A stretch of DNA of 19,474 bases from an uncultured bacterium (GCA_905215595.1 CAJMQZ010000034.1:1-19474); one strand, 5' to 3'. Counted from the stretch's first letter, positions 1 through 5,582 are shown. Notes: generated from the sequence alone by a model not told the origin. Translations and numbers: made by a program.

Positions 1-32
1 AGGAGAAACGAGAAACTGTCTGGAAGTGCACT

Positions 33-77
33 TGGCTCTCCCTTTGGGAGAGCTGTCACCGTAGGTGACTGAGAGGG
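33..77 (+). repeat. REP-like paired-hairpin repeat, unit A
   Basis: The unit holds a perfect hairpin (GCTCTCCC, loop TTT, GGGAGAGC), then a second perfect hairpin (GTCACC, loop GTA, GGTGAC), then the tail CTGAGAGGG. Two further units at 143-190 and 196-237 follow the same plan with different stem sequences, so the architecture is conserved rather than the bases. From memory, such elements are abundant between genes in Faecalibacterium and relatives. Their function is unknown. Confidence 0.75.
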
Positions 78-142
78 CGCACGCCGTTAGCCCTGTTGCA
101 AAAGCTTCAGGTGCAATAAGAAAGCTTGCCGCCACCGCAAAA

Positions 143-190
143 AGCTCCCCCTTCGGGGGAGCTAGCATCGCGCAGCGATGACTGAGAGGG
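143..190 (+). repeat. REP-like paired-hairpin repeat, unit B
   Basis: AGCTCCCCC, loop TTC, GGGGGAGCT forms a perfect 9-bp stem. CATCGC, loop GCA, GCGATG forms a perfect 6-bp stem. The tail TGAGAGGG matches unit A. The second stem differs completely from that of unit A yet still pairs, which indicates compensatory change and selection or replication as a folded structure. Confidence 0.75.
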
Positions 191-195
191 TTGGC

Positions 196-237
196 GTCCC
201 CTTGGGGGAGCTGGCGAACGAAGTGAGCCTGAGGGGG
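196..237 (+). repeat. REP-like paired-hairpin repeat, unit C (degenerate)
   Basis: It has the same order as units A and B: a CCCC/GGGG hairpin with a TT loop, the joining CTGG, a second imperfect stem (GGC...GCC), and the tail CTGAGGGGG. It begins six bases after unit B and ends next to the cysK terminator. The less perfect second stem suggests an older or decayed copy. Confidence 0.6.
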
Positions 238-241
238 TATA

Positions 242-277
242 ACAAAAACTCCCGCCCTGCGGGGTGCAGAGCGGGAG
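242..277 (-). terminator. cysK transcription terminator
   Basis: Read on the minus strand, CTCCCGC (271-277) pairs with GCGGGAG (249-255). An inner CTGC/GCAG stem extends the hairpin, and a T-rich run follows at 248-242. It lies about 20 bases past the cysK stop codon and fits a Rho-independent terminator. Confidence 0.8.
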
Positions 278-295
278 AGGAGAGTTTTTTGGGGA

Positions 296-1228
296 TTATT
301 CCGCAAACAGCGGGGTGGACAGGTAGCGGTCGCCGGTATCGGGCAGCAGAACAACGATGTTCTTGCCGGCGTTCTCCGGGCGCTTTGCCAGCTGGATGGC
401 AGCCCAGACGGCAGAACCGGAGGAGATGCCCACTAGCACGCCTTCCTTGTGGCCGATCAGACGGCCGGTGGCAAAGGCATCGTCGTTCTCCACGGCGATG
501 ATTTCATCATAGACGGTGGTGTCCAGCACGTCCGGCACAAAGCCAGCGCCGATGCCCTGGATCTTATGTGCGCCGGCAGTGCCCTTGCTCAGCACAGGGG
601 AGGAAGCGGGCTCAACAGCCACCACCTTGACATCGGGATTCTTGCTCTTGAGGTACTTGCCTACGCCGGTCACGGTGCCGCCGGTGCCAACGCCTGCCAC
701 AAAGATATCTACCTTACCATCGGTATCCTCCCAGATCTCGGGGCCGGTGGTCTCGATGTGTGCCTGCGGGTTGGCGGGGTTCACGAACTGGCCGGGGATA
801 AAGGAATTGGGGATCTCCTTTGCCAGCTCATCGGCCTTGGCAATGGCACCCTTCATGCCCTTGGCACCCTCGCTCAGCACCAGCTCTGCACCGTAAGCCT
901 TCATCAGCTGGCGGCGCTCCACGCTCATGGTTTCGGGCATCACGATGATGATGCGGTAGCCCTTGGCAGCTGCCACGGCAGCCAGACCGATGCCGGTGTT
1001 GCCGGAGGTGGGCTCGATGATGACGGAGCCTTCCTTCAGCAGGCCCTTGGCCTCGGCATCGTCGATCATCTTTTTGGCAATGCGGTCCTTCACCGAACCG
1101 GCGGGGTTGAAGTACTCCAGCTTGGCGATAACGTGGGCGGGCAGCTGCTCTTCCTTTTCAATATGGCTGAGCTCCAGCAGCGGGGTGTGACCGATCAACT
1201 GATCTGCGGCGGTATAGATCTTGCTCAT
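296..1228 (-). CDS. cysK: Cysteine synthase (O-acetylserine sulfhydrylase)
   Basis: This PLP enzyme makes L-cysteine from O-acetylserine and sulfide in the cytoplasm, the last step of sulfur assimilation. The 310-residue length is normal for CysK. The PLP lysine is K47 in the motif GSVKDRIA. The asparagine loop TSGNTG is at 74-79, and the phosphate-binding GTGGT is at 181-185. The C-terminal GISSGSAVWAA and LLPDTGDRYLST segments are typical of the fold-type II cysteine synthases. ATG at 1228 is preceded by AGAGGGAC at good spacing. It is divergent from an Rrf2-family regulator, an arrangement known for CymR/IscR-type control of cysteine genes, so regulation by that neighbour is a reasonable inference. 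CysK and CysM are hard to separate by sequence alone, but the motifs and length favour CysK. Confidence 0.96.
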   Translation of the reverse strand: MSKIYTAADQLIGHTPLLELSHIEKEEQLPAHVIAKLEYFNPAGSVKDRIAKKMIDDAEAKGLLKEGSVIIEPTSGNTGIGLAAVAAAKGYRIIIVMPETMSVERRQLMKAYGAELVLSEGAKGMKGAIAKADELAKEIPNSFIPGQFVNPANPQAHIETTGPEIWEDTDGKVDIFVAGVGTGGTVTGVGKYLKSKNPDVKVVAVEPASSPVLSKGTAGAHKIQGIGAGFVPDVLDTTVYDEIIAVENDDAFATGRLIGHKEGVLVGISSGSAVWAAIQLAKRPENAGKNIVVLLPDTGDRYLSTPLFAE

Positions 1229-1345
1229 AATACTTGTCCCTCTTTCTGATATCGTTACGGGGTGTGTAGCCCTGTCTTGCGCCGGTGTGTCCGGCTGTGA
1301 TTCCCTCTAAACCTTTTAACCAACATTGTTTGTGGGTTTGATGGC

Positions 1346-1374
1346 ATTATAGCCCTGTTTTCCATGCTTGTCAA
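1346..1374 (-). promoter_or_regulatory. cysK promoter (consensus -35/-10)
   Basis: On the minus strand TTGACA (1369-1374) and TATAAT (1346-1351) are separated by exactly 17 bases, a perfect sigma-70/sigma-A match. Transcription would start near 1339, leaving a leader of about 110 nt with a small GCCGG/CCGGC hairpin at 1281-1295. I see no T-box or other riboswitch signature in the leader. Confidence 0.85.
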
Positions 1375-1397
1375 GGGGTTTTTTGAAAAAAGTGGGA

Positions 1398-1426
1398 TTG
1401 AAAAGTGACTTACCCTGTTGTATAAT
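1398..1426 (+). promoter_or_regulatory. Promoter of the Rrf2-family regulator
   Basis: TTGAAA (1398-1403), a 17-base spacer and TATAAT (1421-1426). It lies back to back with the cysK promoter, with only 23 bases between the two -35 boxes, so one bound regulator could control both directions. A second TATAAT at 1431-1436 could give an alternative start. Confidence 0.8.
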
Positions 1427-1464
1427 GGGTTATAATAAAATTTAACCGGAAGGAAGTACGGATC

Positions 1465-1896
1465 ATGATCGTTTCGACCAAAGGACGCTATGCGCTGCGG
1501 GTGATGATCGACCTCGCGGAGCATCAGTCTGAAAAATATGTTCCCTTAAAGGAAGTTGCCGCCCGGCAGGAGATCTCGGAAAAGTATCTGGAGAACATCC
1601 TCAAGGTACTGGTGCAAAACGGCTTTCTGGAGGGGCTGCGCGGCAAGGGCGGCGGCTACCGGCTGACCCGCAGCCCGGATCAGTACACCGTAAGCGAGAT
1701 CCTGATGCTCACCGAGGGCAGTCTTGCCCCGGTAAGCTGCCTGACCCCCGGCGCCTCTGCCTGCGCCCGGATGGCCAACTGCCGCACCTACGAGATGTGG
1801 AAGGGACTCAACGATCTGATCTCGGACTACTTCGGCAAGATCACACTGGCAGACCTTGCCCTGCCGGATCAGGCCGGCAACGATTATGTGATCTGA
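1465..1896 (+). CDS. Rrf2-family transcriptional regulator (IscR/CymR-like)
   Basis: This 143-residue protein has the Rrf2 winged helix-turn-helix from the start (MIVSTKGRYALRVMIDLA) and the wing motif GLRGKGGGYRL at 57-67. Three cysteines, C92, C100 and C106, sit where IscR-type members carry the ligands of a [2Fe-2S] cluster. The C-X7-C-X5-C spacing differs slightly from E. coli IscR but is plausible for Firmicute relatives. CymR proteins usually lack these cysteines, so an Fe-S-sensing IscR-like role is somewhat favoured. ATG 1465 has AAGGAAG upstream. It is divergent from cysK and is followed directly by a terminator, so it is monocistronic. Autoregulation together with control of cysK is likely by analogy but not shown. 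Confidence 0.92.
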   Translation: MIVSTKGRYALRVMIDLAEHQSEKYVPLKEVAARQEISEKYLENILKVLVQNGFLEGLRGKGGGYRLTRSPDQYTVSEILMLTEGSLAPVSCLTPGASACARMANCRTYEMWKGLNDLISDYFGKITLADLALPDQAGNDYVI

Positions 1897-1901
1897 CCCT
1901 T

Positions 1902-1932
1902 GCGCACCGGAATTGCACCGGTGCGCTTTTTT
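1902..1932 (+). terminator. Terminator after the Rrf2 gene (twin copy 1)
   Basis: GCGCACCGG (1902-1910), loop AATTGCA and CCGGTGCGC (1918-1926) form a perfect 9-bp stem followed by TTTTTT. The whole element from 1899 to 1932 recurs at 2759-2792 with only two substitutions. Confidence 0.92.
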
Positions 1933-1945
1933 ATAGGAAGAACAC

Positions 1946-1974
1946 TTGCAACCTTTTCGTTAAAATGATAAACT
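1946..1974 (+). promoter_or_regulatory. Possible promoter of the GNAT/small-protein cassette
   Basis: TTGCAA (1946-1951), 17 bases, then TAAACT (1969-1974). The -10 box matches consensus at only four positions, and an alternative TAAAAT at 1961 lacks a spaced -35. A promoter is expected here because a strong terminator lies just upstream. Confidence 0.4.
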
Positions 1975-1993
1975 GTAAATGGAAGGTGATACG

Positions 1994-2509
1994 ATGATTT
2001 TTGAACCTTATATCGAATTAAAAGACGGAAACAAAATATCGGTCATCATTCGGATGATGCAGCGATTAGATGCAGAAAGAACAAAAAGAAAACCAGTCTG
2101 GCAGACAGACTGGACGAGCGAGTATATTGAGACGTCCCTTTATGAAAAATATGCAGTGGAAACGGCAGACGGAGAACTGATTGCACTGGGAATGTATGAG
2201 GTGTTGGAAAGAGCTCTCGTTGTCCGGGTCGTTTATATGGAAAGCCAGCCGGAGAGCAATCCGACATTGGCAGGTGCAAAACGTAAGTACAGTGGAATTG
2301 GAAAACTGATGATCGCTTACGGCATAAAGCTGTCAATAGATCATGGTTTTGGCGGAGATGTGATACTGGAAGCAAAAACGGATGCGCTGGCCGCCCATTA
2401 TCAGGGTGACTTTGGCGGGATAGAACTGCCTGCTTTTGATGGCGGCGCACCGCGATTCTTGATACAGGGCGAAGCGGCAAAACACATTTTTTTCAGTTAT
2501 TTGAAATGA
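1994..2509 (+). CDS. GNAT-like acetyltransferase, cassette gene 1
   Basis: This is a predicted 171-residue cytoplasmic protein. The segment KYSGIGKLMIAYGIKLSID (99-117) resembles the acetyl-CoA pyrophosphate-binding motif A of GNAT enzymes (x-x-G-x-G followed by a helix). A beta-rich N-terminal half and a GDVILEAKT strand follow the expected order. The substrate is unknown. I place the start at ATG 1994, because AAGGTGAT lies five to ten bases upstream; the in-frame ATG at 1979 has no ribosome binding site. Base use is AT-richer than in neighbouring genes, with many AGA and AAA codons, which suggests acquisition from elsewhere. It is three bases from a small downstream gene, probably co-translated. 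The family call rests on one motif and overall pattern. Confidence 0.6.
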   Translation: MIFEPYIELKDGNKISVIIRMMQRLDAERTKRKPVWQTDWTSEYIETSLYEKYAVETADGELIALGMYEVLERALVVRVVYMESQPESNPTLAGAKRKYSGIGKLMIAYGIKLSIDHGFGGDVILEAKTDALAAHYQGDFGGIELPAFDGGAPRFLIQGEAAKHIFFSYLK

Positions 2510-2518
2510 GGGATGAAC

Positions 2519-2743
2519 ATGAAAGAAAATCTGTGCAGTGCTTATATGAAGGATGCGGGGAACGATAAGCAGTATTATGAAATCCTTTTTGAAATGTGCC
2601 GCAAGTTCCGTATCGACTGGGCAACGGCAGACGAAAAGGAAAAAGCGTTTATTACAGAAGTAACACGGGTGACCTACGAGCGCGAACGCGCTGCGCAGGA
2701 GGGCATTTCACCTGAGAAGGTGCGTCCGGCGTTTTCGGCTTAA
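2519..2743 (+). CDS. Small protein of unknown function, cassette gene 2
   Basis: This 74-residue, charged, mostly helical-looking protein has no signal peptide, membrane segment or motif I recognise. I prefer ATG 2519, since GAGGG at 2508-2512 sits six bases upstream; the in-frame ATG at 2513 is too close to it. The gene follows the GNAT-like gene almost without a gap and ends before the second twin terminator, so the two form one closed transcription unit. The pairing of an enzyme-like protein with a small partner is compatible with a toxin-antitoxin or modifier/partner pair, but nothing in the sequence proves that. Confidence 0.65.
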   Translation: MKENLCSAYMKDAGNDKQYYEILFEMCRKFRIDWATADEKEKAFITEVTRVTYERERAAQEGISPEKVRPAFSA

Positions 2744-2761
2744 TGAAAATATGATTCGCTT

Positions 2762-2792
2762 GCGCATCGGAACTGCACCGGTGCGCTTTTTT
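2762..2792 (+). terminator. Terminator after the cassette (twin copy 2)
   Basis: GCGCATCGG (2762-2770), loop AACTGCA and CCGGTGCGC (2778-2786), then TTTTTT. One pair is a T-G wobble where copy 1 has C-G. It matches the element at 1899-1932 at 32 of 34 positions. Confidence 0.9.
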
Positions 2793-2797
2793 GTACA

Positions 2798-2820
2798 GTT
2801 CTGCGCAAAAGGTGCAGAAC
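2798..2820 (+). repeat. Perfect inverted repeat upstream of lrgAB promoter
   Basis: GTTCTGC (2798-2804), nine-base loop, GCAGAAC (2814-2820). It lies just past the cassette terminator and 20 bases upstream of the lrgA -35 box, a position suited to an activator site. It is too far from a T-run to be a convincing second terminator. Confidence 0.45.
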
Positions 2821-2839
2821 TTCTTGGCAAGATTTACGG

Positions 2840-2868
2840 TTGATGGAGCGGGCAGTCCGCGGTATACT
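2840..2868 (+). promoter_or_regulatory. lrgAB promoter
   Basis: TTGATG (2840-2845), 17-base spacer, TATACT (2863-2868). Transcription would start around 2875, giving a 5' leader of about 75 nt before the expected lrgA start at 2949. Confidence 0.7.
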
Positions 2869-2883
2869 TTTACTTTGCGTGAG

Positions 2884-2916
2884 ACAGAAAATTCCGGGCA
2901 AAAGCCCGTTGTCTGT
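2884..2916 (+). promoter_or_regulatory. Hairpin in the lrgAB 5' leader
   Basis: An inner hairpin GGGC-AAAA-GCCC (2896-2907) is enclosed by ACAGA (2884-2888) pairing with TCTGT (2912-2916). It ends about 20 bases before the ribosome binding site of lrgA. It may stabilise the message or tune translation; no known riboswitch class is recognised. Confidence 0.4.
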
Positions 2917-2948
2917 ACGTTTATAAGACCAGAAAGGGGAGTTCTGAC

Positions 2949-3326
2949 ACGAAGTATATTTTTCAGTTCGGGCGCATTCTTGCGTTCTGTTTTCTGGGCG
3001 AGGTGCTGCACGCGGTACTGCCGCTGCCGGTGCCTGCCAGCGTGTACGGTCTGGTGCTGCTGCTGGCAGCCATGATCACTGGGGTTGTAAAGCTGGAGCA
3101 GGTCAAGGAGACCGGCACCTACCTGACCGGTATTTTTCCGCTGCTGTTCGTGCCCGCCGCTGCGGGTATCATGGAGCTGTGGGCAGAGATGGGGCAGCTG
3201 TTGCTGCCCATCCTGATCGCCATTCTGCCGGTGACGGTGCTGGTGATGGCGGCCGCAGGCCGCACCACGCAGGCGCTGACCGCCCGCAGCAAAAAGGAGG
3301 CTGAACATGACGGAACTGCTGAATGA
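2949..3326 (+). CDS. lrgA: LrgA/CidA-family holin-like protein with ACG start
   Basis: This is a small membrane protein of the CidA/LrgA family, whose members act with LrgB/CidB in control of murein hydrolases, cell lysis or small-metabolite transport. The reading frame gives KYIFQFGRILAFCFLGE, then LPLPVPASVYGLVLLL and a KLEQVKETG loop, with four hydrophobic segments as in the family. The family N-terminus aligns with codon 2949, which is ACG instead of ATG. AAAGGGGAG sits about seven bases before it, exactly where a ribosome binding site belongs. The first ordinary start downstream, GTG 3003, would cut off 18 residues and most of the first membrane helix, and has no ribosome binding site. 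Either ACG is used as a weak start or the gene is damaged. It overlaps lrgB by 20 bases. Confidence 0.85.
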   Translation, partial: TKYIFQFGRILAFCFLGEVLHAVLPLPVPASVYGLVLLLAAMITGVVKLEQVKETGTYLTGIFPLLFVPAAAGIMELWAEMGQLLLPILIAILPVTVLVMAAAGRTTQALTARSKKEAEHDGTAE

Positions 3327-4014
3327 TTTTCTGACCGGCTCGGCAGCGTGGGGCGTGCTGCTTACGCTGGCGGCCTTTGGGCTGGGTGTGCTCATCAACC
3401 GAGTGACCGGCAAGGCCATCTTTAACCCGCTGCTGCTGGGCAGTATTTTTGTCATCATTTTTCTGTCGGTGTGCAATATCCCCTATGGGGACTACAAGAC
3501 CAGCGCAACACCGGTAAGCTATCTGCTGCTGCCCGCCACGGTGGCGCTGGCCATCCCGCTGTATGAAAAGCTGGATCTGCTCAAAAAGAACGCGCCCGCC
3601 ATCATCGCGGGCATCTCGGTGGGCACGCTGGTCAGTCTGGGCAGCGCCTTTGCACTGGCGCTGGCAATGGATCTGACCAAGGAGCAGTACGCCACCCTGC
3701 TGCCGAAGTCGGTGACTACTGCCATCAGCATGGACGTGGCCGCAGAGCTGGGCGGCATTGCCGCCCTGACCGGTGCCATCGTCATCGTGACCGGCATCGT
3801 GGGCGCACTGCTGGCCGAGACCGTGTGCAAGGTGTTCCACATCACCGACCCCATCGCCAAGGGCGTGGGTCTTGGCACGGCAGCCCATGCCGTGGGCACC
3901 AGCAAGGCGCTGCAGATGGGCGAGGTGGAAGGTGCCATGAGCGGCCTTTCCATCGCCGTAGCAGGTGTGTTGACTGCCGTGCTCTGCCCGGTGTTCGTGG
4001 GCTTTGTCCACTAA
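3307..4014 (+). CDS. lrgB: LrgB/CidB-family membrane protein
   Basis: This 235-residue polytopic inner-membrane protein is the partner of LrgA. Family hallmarks are NPLLLG near residue 40, the motif PKSVTTAISMDVA in the middle, and GTAAHAVGTSKAL near the C-terminal third, separated by hydrophobic helices. Length is normal for LrgB. ATG 3307 is preceded by AAAGGAGG inside the end of lrgA, so translation of the two is probably coupled. The pair has been linked to autolysis control and, in some bacteria, to pyruvate or glycolate-type transport; which applies here cannot be told. If lrgA is poorly translated because of its ACG codon, lrgB still has its own strong ribosome binding site. Confidence 0.93.
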   Translation: MTELLNDFLTGSAAWGVLLTLAAFGLGVLINRVTGKAIFNPLLLGSIFVIIFLSVCNIPYGDYKTSATPVSYLLLPATVALAIPLYEKLDLLKKNAPAIIAGISVGTLVSLGSAFALALAMDLTKEQYATLLPKSVTTAISMDVAAELGGIAALTGAIVIVTGIVGALLAETVCKVFHITDPIAKGVGLGTAAHAVGTSKALQMGEVEGAMSGLSIAVAGVLTAVLCPVFVGFVH

Positions 4015-4040
4015 AGCCGAGTGCAAATCTAAAGATACAG

Positions 4041-4079
4041 AAATACCCCCGGCAACCGCAACGGCTGCCGGGGGTATTT
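4041..4079 (+). terminator. Bidirectional terminator between lrgB and the HMA gene
   Basis: AAATACCCCCGGCA (4041-4054) pairs perfectly with TGCCGGGGGTATTT (4066-4079), with a small CCG/CGG stem in the loop. The A-rich left flank and T-rich right flank let it work in both directions. It closes lrgAB, and may also stop transcription from the HMA gene on the minus strand, about 100 bases beyond its stop codon. Confidence 0.8.
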
Positions 4080-4181
4080 CTCTGTGGGTGGAAAACAAAA
4101 AAGAGGTGAAAAGAAGAATAGTTGGTTGATATCAGTATTGCGCCTTATTTTTGTCGATAAGGCTGGACACGGGGGGCCATA

Positions 4182-4439
4182 TCACTTTTTGAAAAAGGAG
4201 AACAGCCCCTTCTTTTCATACGGTGCGCTGTGGATGGTGCCCACATGGTACCCGGTGGCTTCAATGGCGGCGCGGAGTGCGTTTTCGTCCAGCGGCTCCT
4301 TGGAAAGGATCACGGTCTTGCCCTTGGCGTGGGAGGACGAGACTTTATCCACAGGAAACGCACTGCGCACGGCGTCATTGATATGGGCTTCGCACATGGA
4401 ACACGCCATGCCGCCTACTTCTACGGTCGTCTGGATCAT
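4182..4439 (-). CDS. Heavy-metal-associated (HMA) domain protein, CopZ-like
   Basis: This is an 85-residue single-domain protein. The metal-binding motif GMACSMCEAH has cysteines at C13 and C16, matching the GMxCxxC loop of copper chaperones and P-type ATPase N-domains. The second half (LRAAIEATGYHVG) is the usual end of the ferredoxin-like fold, and a basic, aromatic tail (KKGLFSFFKK) follows. It probably binds Cu(I) or another soft metal in the cytoplasm. No P-type ATPase or metal regulator is adjacent, so the partner is elsewhere. AAGGT lies upstream of ATG 4439. It has its own consensus promoter and a palindrome in the leader, so metal-dependent control is plausible. Confidence 0.88.
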   Translation of the reverse strand: MIQTTVEVGGMACSMCEAHINDAVRSAFPVDKVSSSHAKGKTVILSKEPLDENALRAAIEATGYHVGTIHSAPYEKKGLFSFFKK

Positions 4440-4476
4440 GATTATACCTTCTTTCAGGAATATCTTATAAAATAAT

Positions 4477-4494
4477 AGTTAGATTCGGCTAACT
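4477..4494 (-). promoter_or_regulatory. Operator-like palindrome in the HMA gene leader
   Basis: AGTTAG (4477-4482), six-base centre, CTAACT (4489-4494). The TTAG...CTAA outline resembles sites of DtxR/MntR-type metalloregulators. It lies just downstream of the HMA promoter, where a bound repressor would block elongation. No regulator of that family is in the window, so the assignment is tentative. Confidence 0.5.
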
Positions 4495-4522
4495 CTTCGC
4501 TCCGGGAAAAGCCGCTGCCCAC

Positions 4523-4551
4523 ATCATACGCCATACAGCCGCAGCTGTCAA
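4523..4551 (-). promoter_or_regulatory. HMA gene promoter
   Basis: On the minus strand TTGACA (4546-4551), 17-base spacer, TATGAT (4523-4528). An ACAGC/GCTGT inverted repeat (4537-4550) overlaps the -35 box and spacer. The promoter starts ten bases after the AraC gene ends, so the HMA gene is independently transcribed. Confidence 0.75.
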
Positions 4552-4560
4552 GCGCTCTGC

Positions 4561-5418
4561 TTATTTTTTCCGGTAGTCCCGGGGGGTCATGCCGAAATGC
4601 GCCTTGAACGCCCGGTTAAAATAGGAAAGGTTTTCAAATCCGCACCGGGAGGCGATGGTCAGCACGGTCTCATCGGTGGTTCGCAGCGCCTCGGCGGCGG
4701 TGTTCAGCCGATACTCGTTCAGAAAGGCAATAAAGCTCTGCCCGGTCATCTGCCGGAACCAGCGCATGAAGTGGCTGGTGCTGAAGGAGCAGACCCCGGC
4801 GGCATCCGCCACCCGGAGCGGCTCGGCATAATGCGCCGAAAGCCATTGCAGCACGGTTTTCAGCCGCTGGGTGTCGGCGGTTTCGGTGGGGAGACACTGC
4901 CTGCCCTGCGCAATGAGCAGGGCAAGAAAGCGCAGCAGCGCCCCTTTTACCAGCAGCTCGTAGCCGGGGCGCTTGGCGCGGTTGGCATCCTCCAGCTCCC
5001 GCAGGCAGGCGGCGGCTTGCAGATAGCACAAATCGTTCGGGGTCAGACGCACCGGCAGCGAAAGCCGCCCGCTTTGCAGCGGCAGCAGATATTTCTCGGC
5101 GCAAAGATCCTCTGCGCCGCCCAGAAGCTCCGGCTCAAAGATGATATTTTCGTATTCCATGCGCTGTCCCTCTGCCTGCCGCAGCGCGTGGAGCGTGCCC
5201 GGGGCAAAGAGAAAGATATCCCCCCGGTAGGCCGGGTAGGTCACCACGCCCACCTGTACCAGCCCCATGCCCTGCTTGATAAAGACGAGCTCCATGCTCT
5301 CGTGCCAGTGGAGTGCCACCTGCTGAAAATCCCCCGGAATGGTGCAGGGGTACAGATTGAACGGAAAGCGCACGGCTCCGTGCTGTTTTGTCTCCTGCAA
5401 AGAAGCCTGATTTTGCAT
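4561..5418 (-). CDS. AraC-family transcriptional regulator
   Basis: This 285-residue DNA-binding regulator has an N-terminal cupin-like sensing domain (HWHESMELVFIKQG, then YRGDIFLFAPGTLHALR). Its C-terminal AraC/XylS domain has two helix-turn-helix motifs over roughly the last 95 residues. The second carries the signature IASRCGFENLSYFNRAFKAHFGMTPRDYRK. Cupin-type AraC proteins usually sense sugars or glycosides. I start at ATG 5418, because GGAGGTGA is four bases upstream; the frame stays open for 37 codons further to 5529 but without a ribosome binding site. It is divergent from glgP, sharing a 185-base intergenic region with repeated GGTRTATCT elements. Control of glgP is therefore a reasonable inference, though only from position. 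Confidence 0.9.
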   Translation of the reverse strand: MQNQASLQETKQHGAVRFPFNLYPCTIPGDFQQVALHWHESMELVFIKQGMGLVQVGVVTYPAYRGDIFLFAPGTLHALRQAEGQRMEYENIIFEPELLGGAEDLCAEKYLLPLQSGRLSLPVRLTPNDLCYLQAAACLRELEDANRAKRPGYELLVKGALLRFLALLIAQGRQCLPTETADTQRLKTVLQWLSAHYAEPLRVADAAGVCSFSTSHFMRWFRQMTGQSFIAFLNEYRLNTAAEALRTTDETVLTIASRCGFENLSYFNRAFKAHFGMTPRDYRKK

Positions 5419-5439
5419 CGTCTCACCTCCGATGATAGG

Positions 5440-5469
5440 ATTGTACCATAGTTTGCACTTTTTAGGCAA
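5440..5469 (-). promoter_or_regulatory. Promoter of the AraC-family gene
   Basis: On the minus strand TTGCCT (5464-5469), 18-base spacer, TACAAT (5440-5445), about 20 bases before the ATG. The start site would lie just before the ribosome binding site, so the leader is very short. Confidence 0.6.
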
Positions 5470-5529
5470 GATTTTGATCGTTCTATGTGGTATATCTTGA
5501 GGTACAGATGTCAAACCTGTTTTCCGCAA

Positions 5530-5582
5530 GGTGTATCTGAAAACAAAGAAATAGACTGAATTTTCGACTTTTCAGATACACC
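5530..5582 (+). promoter_or_regulatory. 14-bp inverted repeat in the glgP leader
   Basis: GGTGTATCTGAAAA (5530-5543) is perfectly inverted as TTTTCAGATACACC (5569-5582) with a 25-base spacer, ending six bases before the AAAGGAGG of glgP. A related direct copy, GGTATATCTTGA, lies at 5489-5500. It could be an operator for the divergent AraC-type regulator or an mRNA hairpin next to the ribosome binding site. I could not find a convincing -35/-10 pair for glgP here, which would suit activator dependence. Confidence 0.65.

Noticed and set aside
33..237. CRISPR array
   Set aside because: The repeats are paired hairpins of differing sequence without uniform spacers, and no cas gene is nearby.
1229..1340. 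T-box or SAM riboswitch in the cysK leader
   Set aside because: No T-box antiterminator sequence or SAM-aptamer-like junction is seen; only a small GCCGG/CCGGC hairpin.
3003..3326. GTG 3003 as the true lrgA start
   Set aside because: It removes the conserved N-terminal helix, lacks a ribosome binding site, and the upstream frame matches the family back to codon 2949.
4142..4163. GCCTTAT/ATAAGGC inverted repeat as terminator of the HMA gene
   Set aside because: The 7-bp stem is AT-rich and not followed by a T-run on either strand; the 4041-4079 hairpin is a better terminator.
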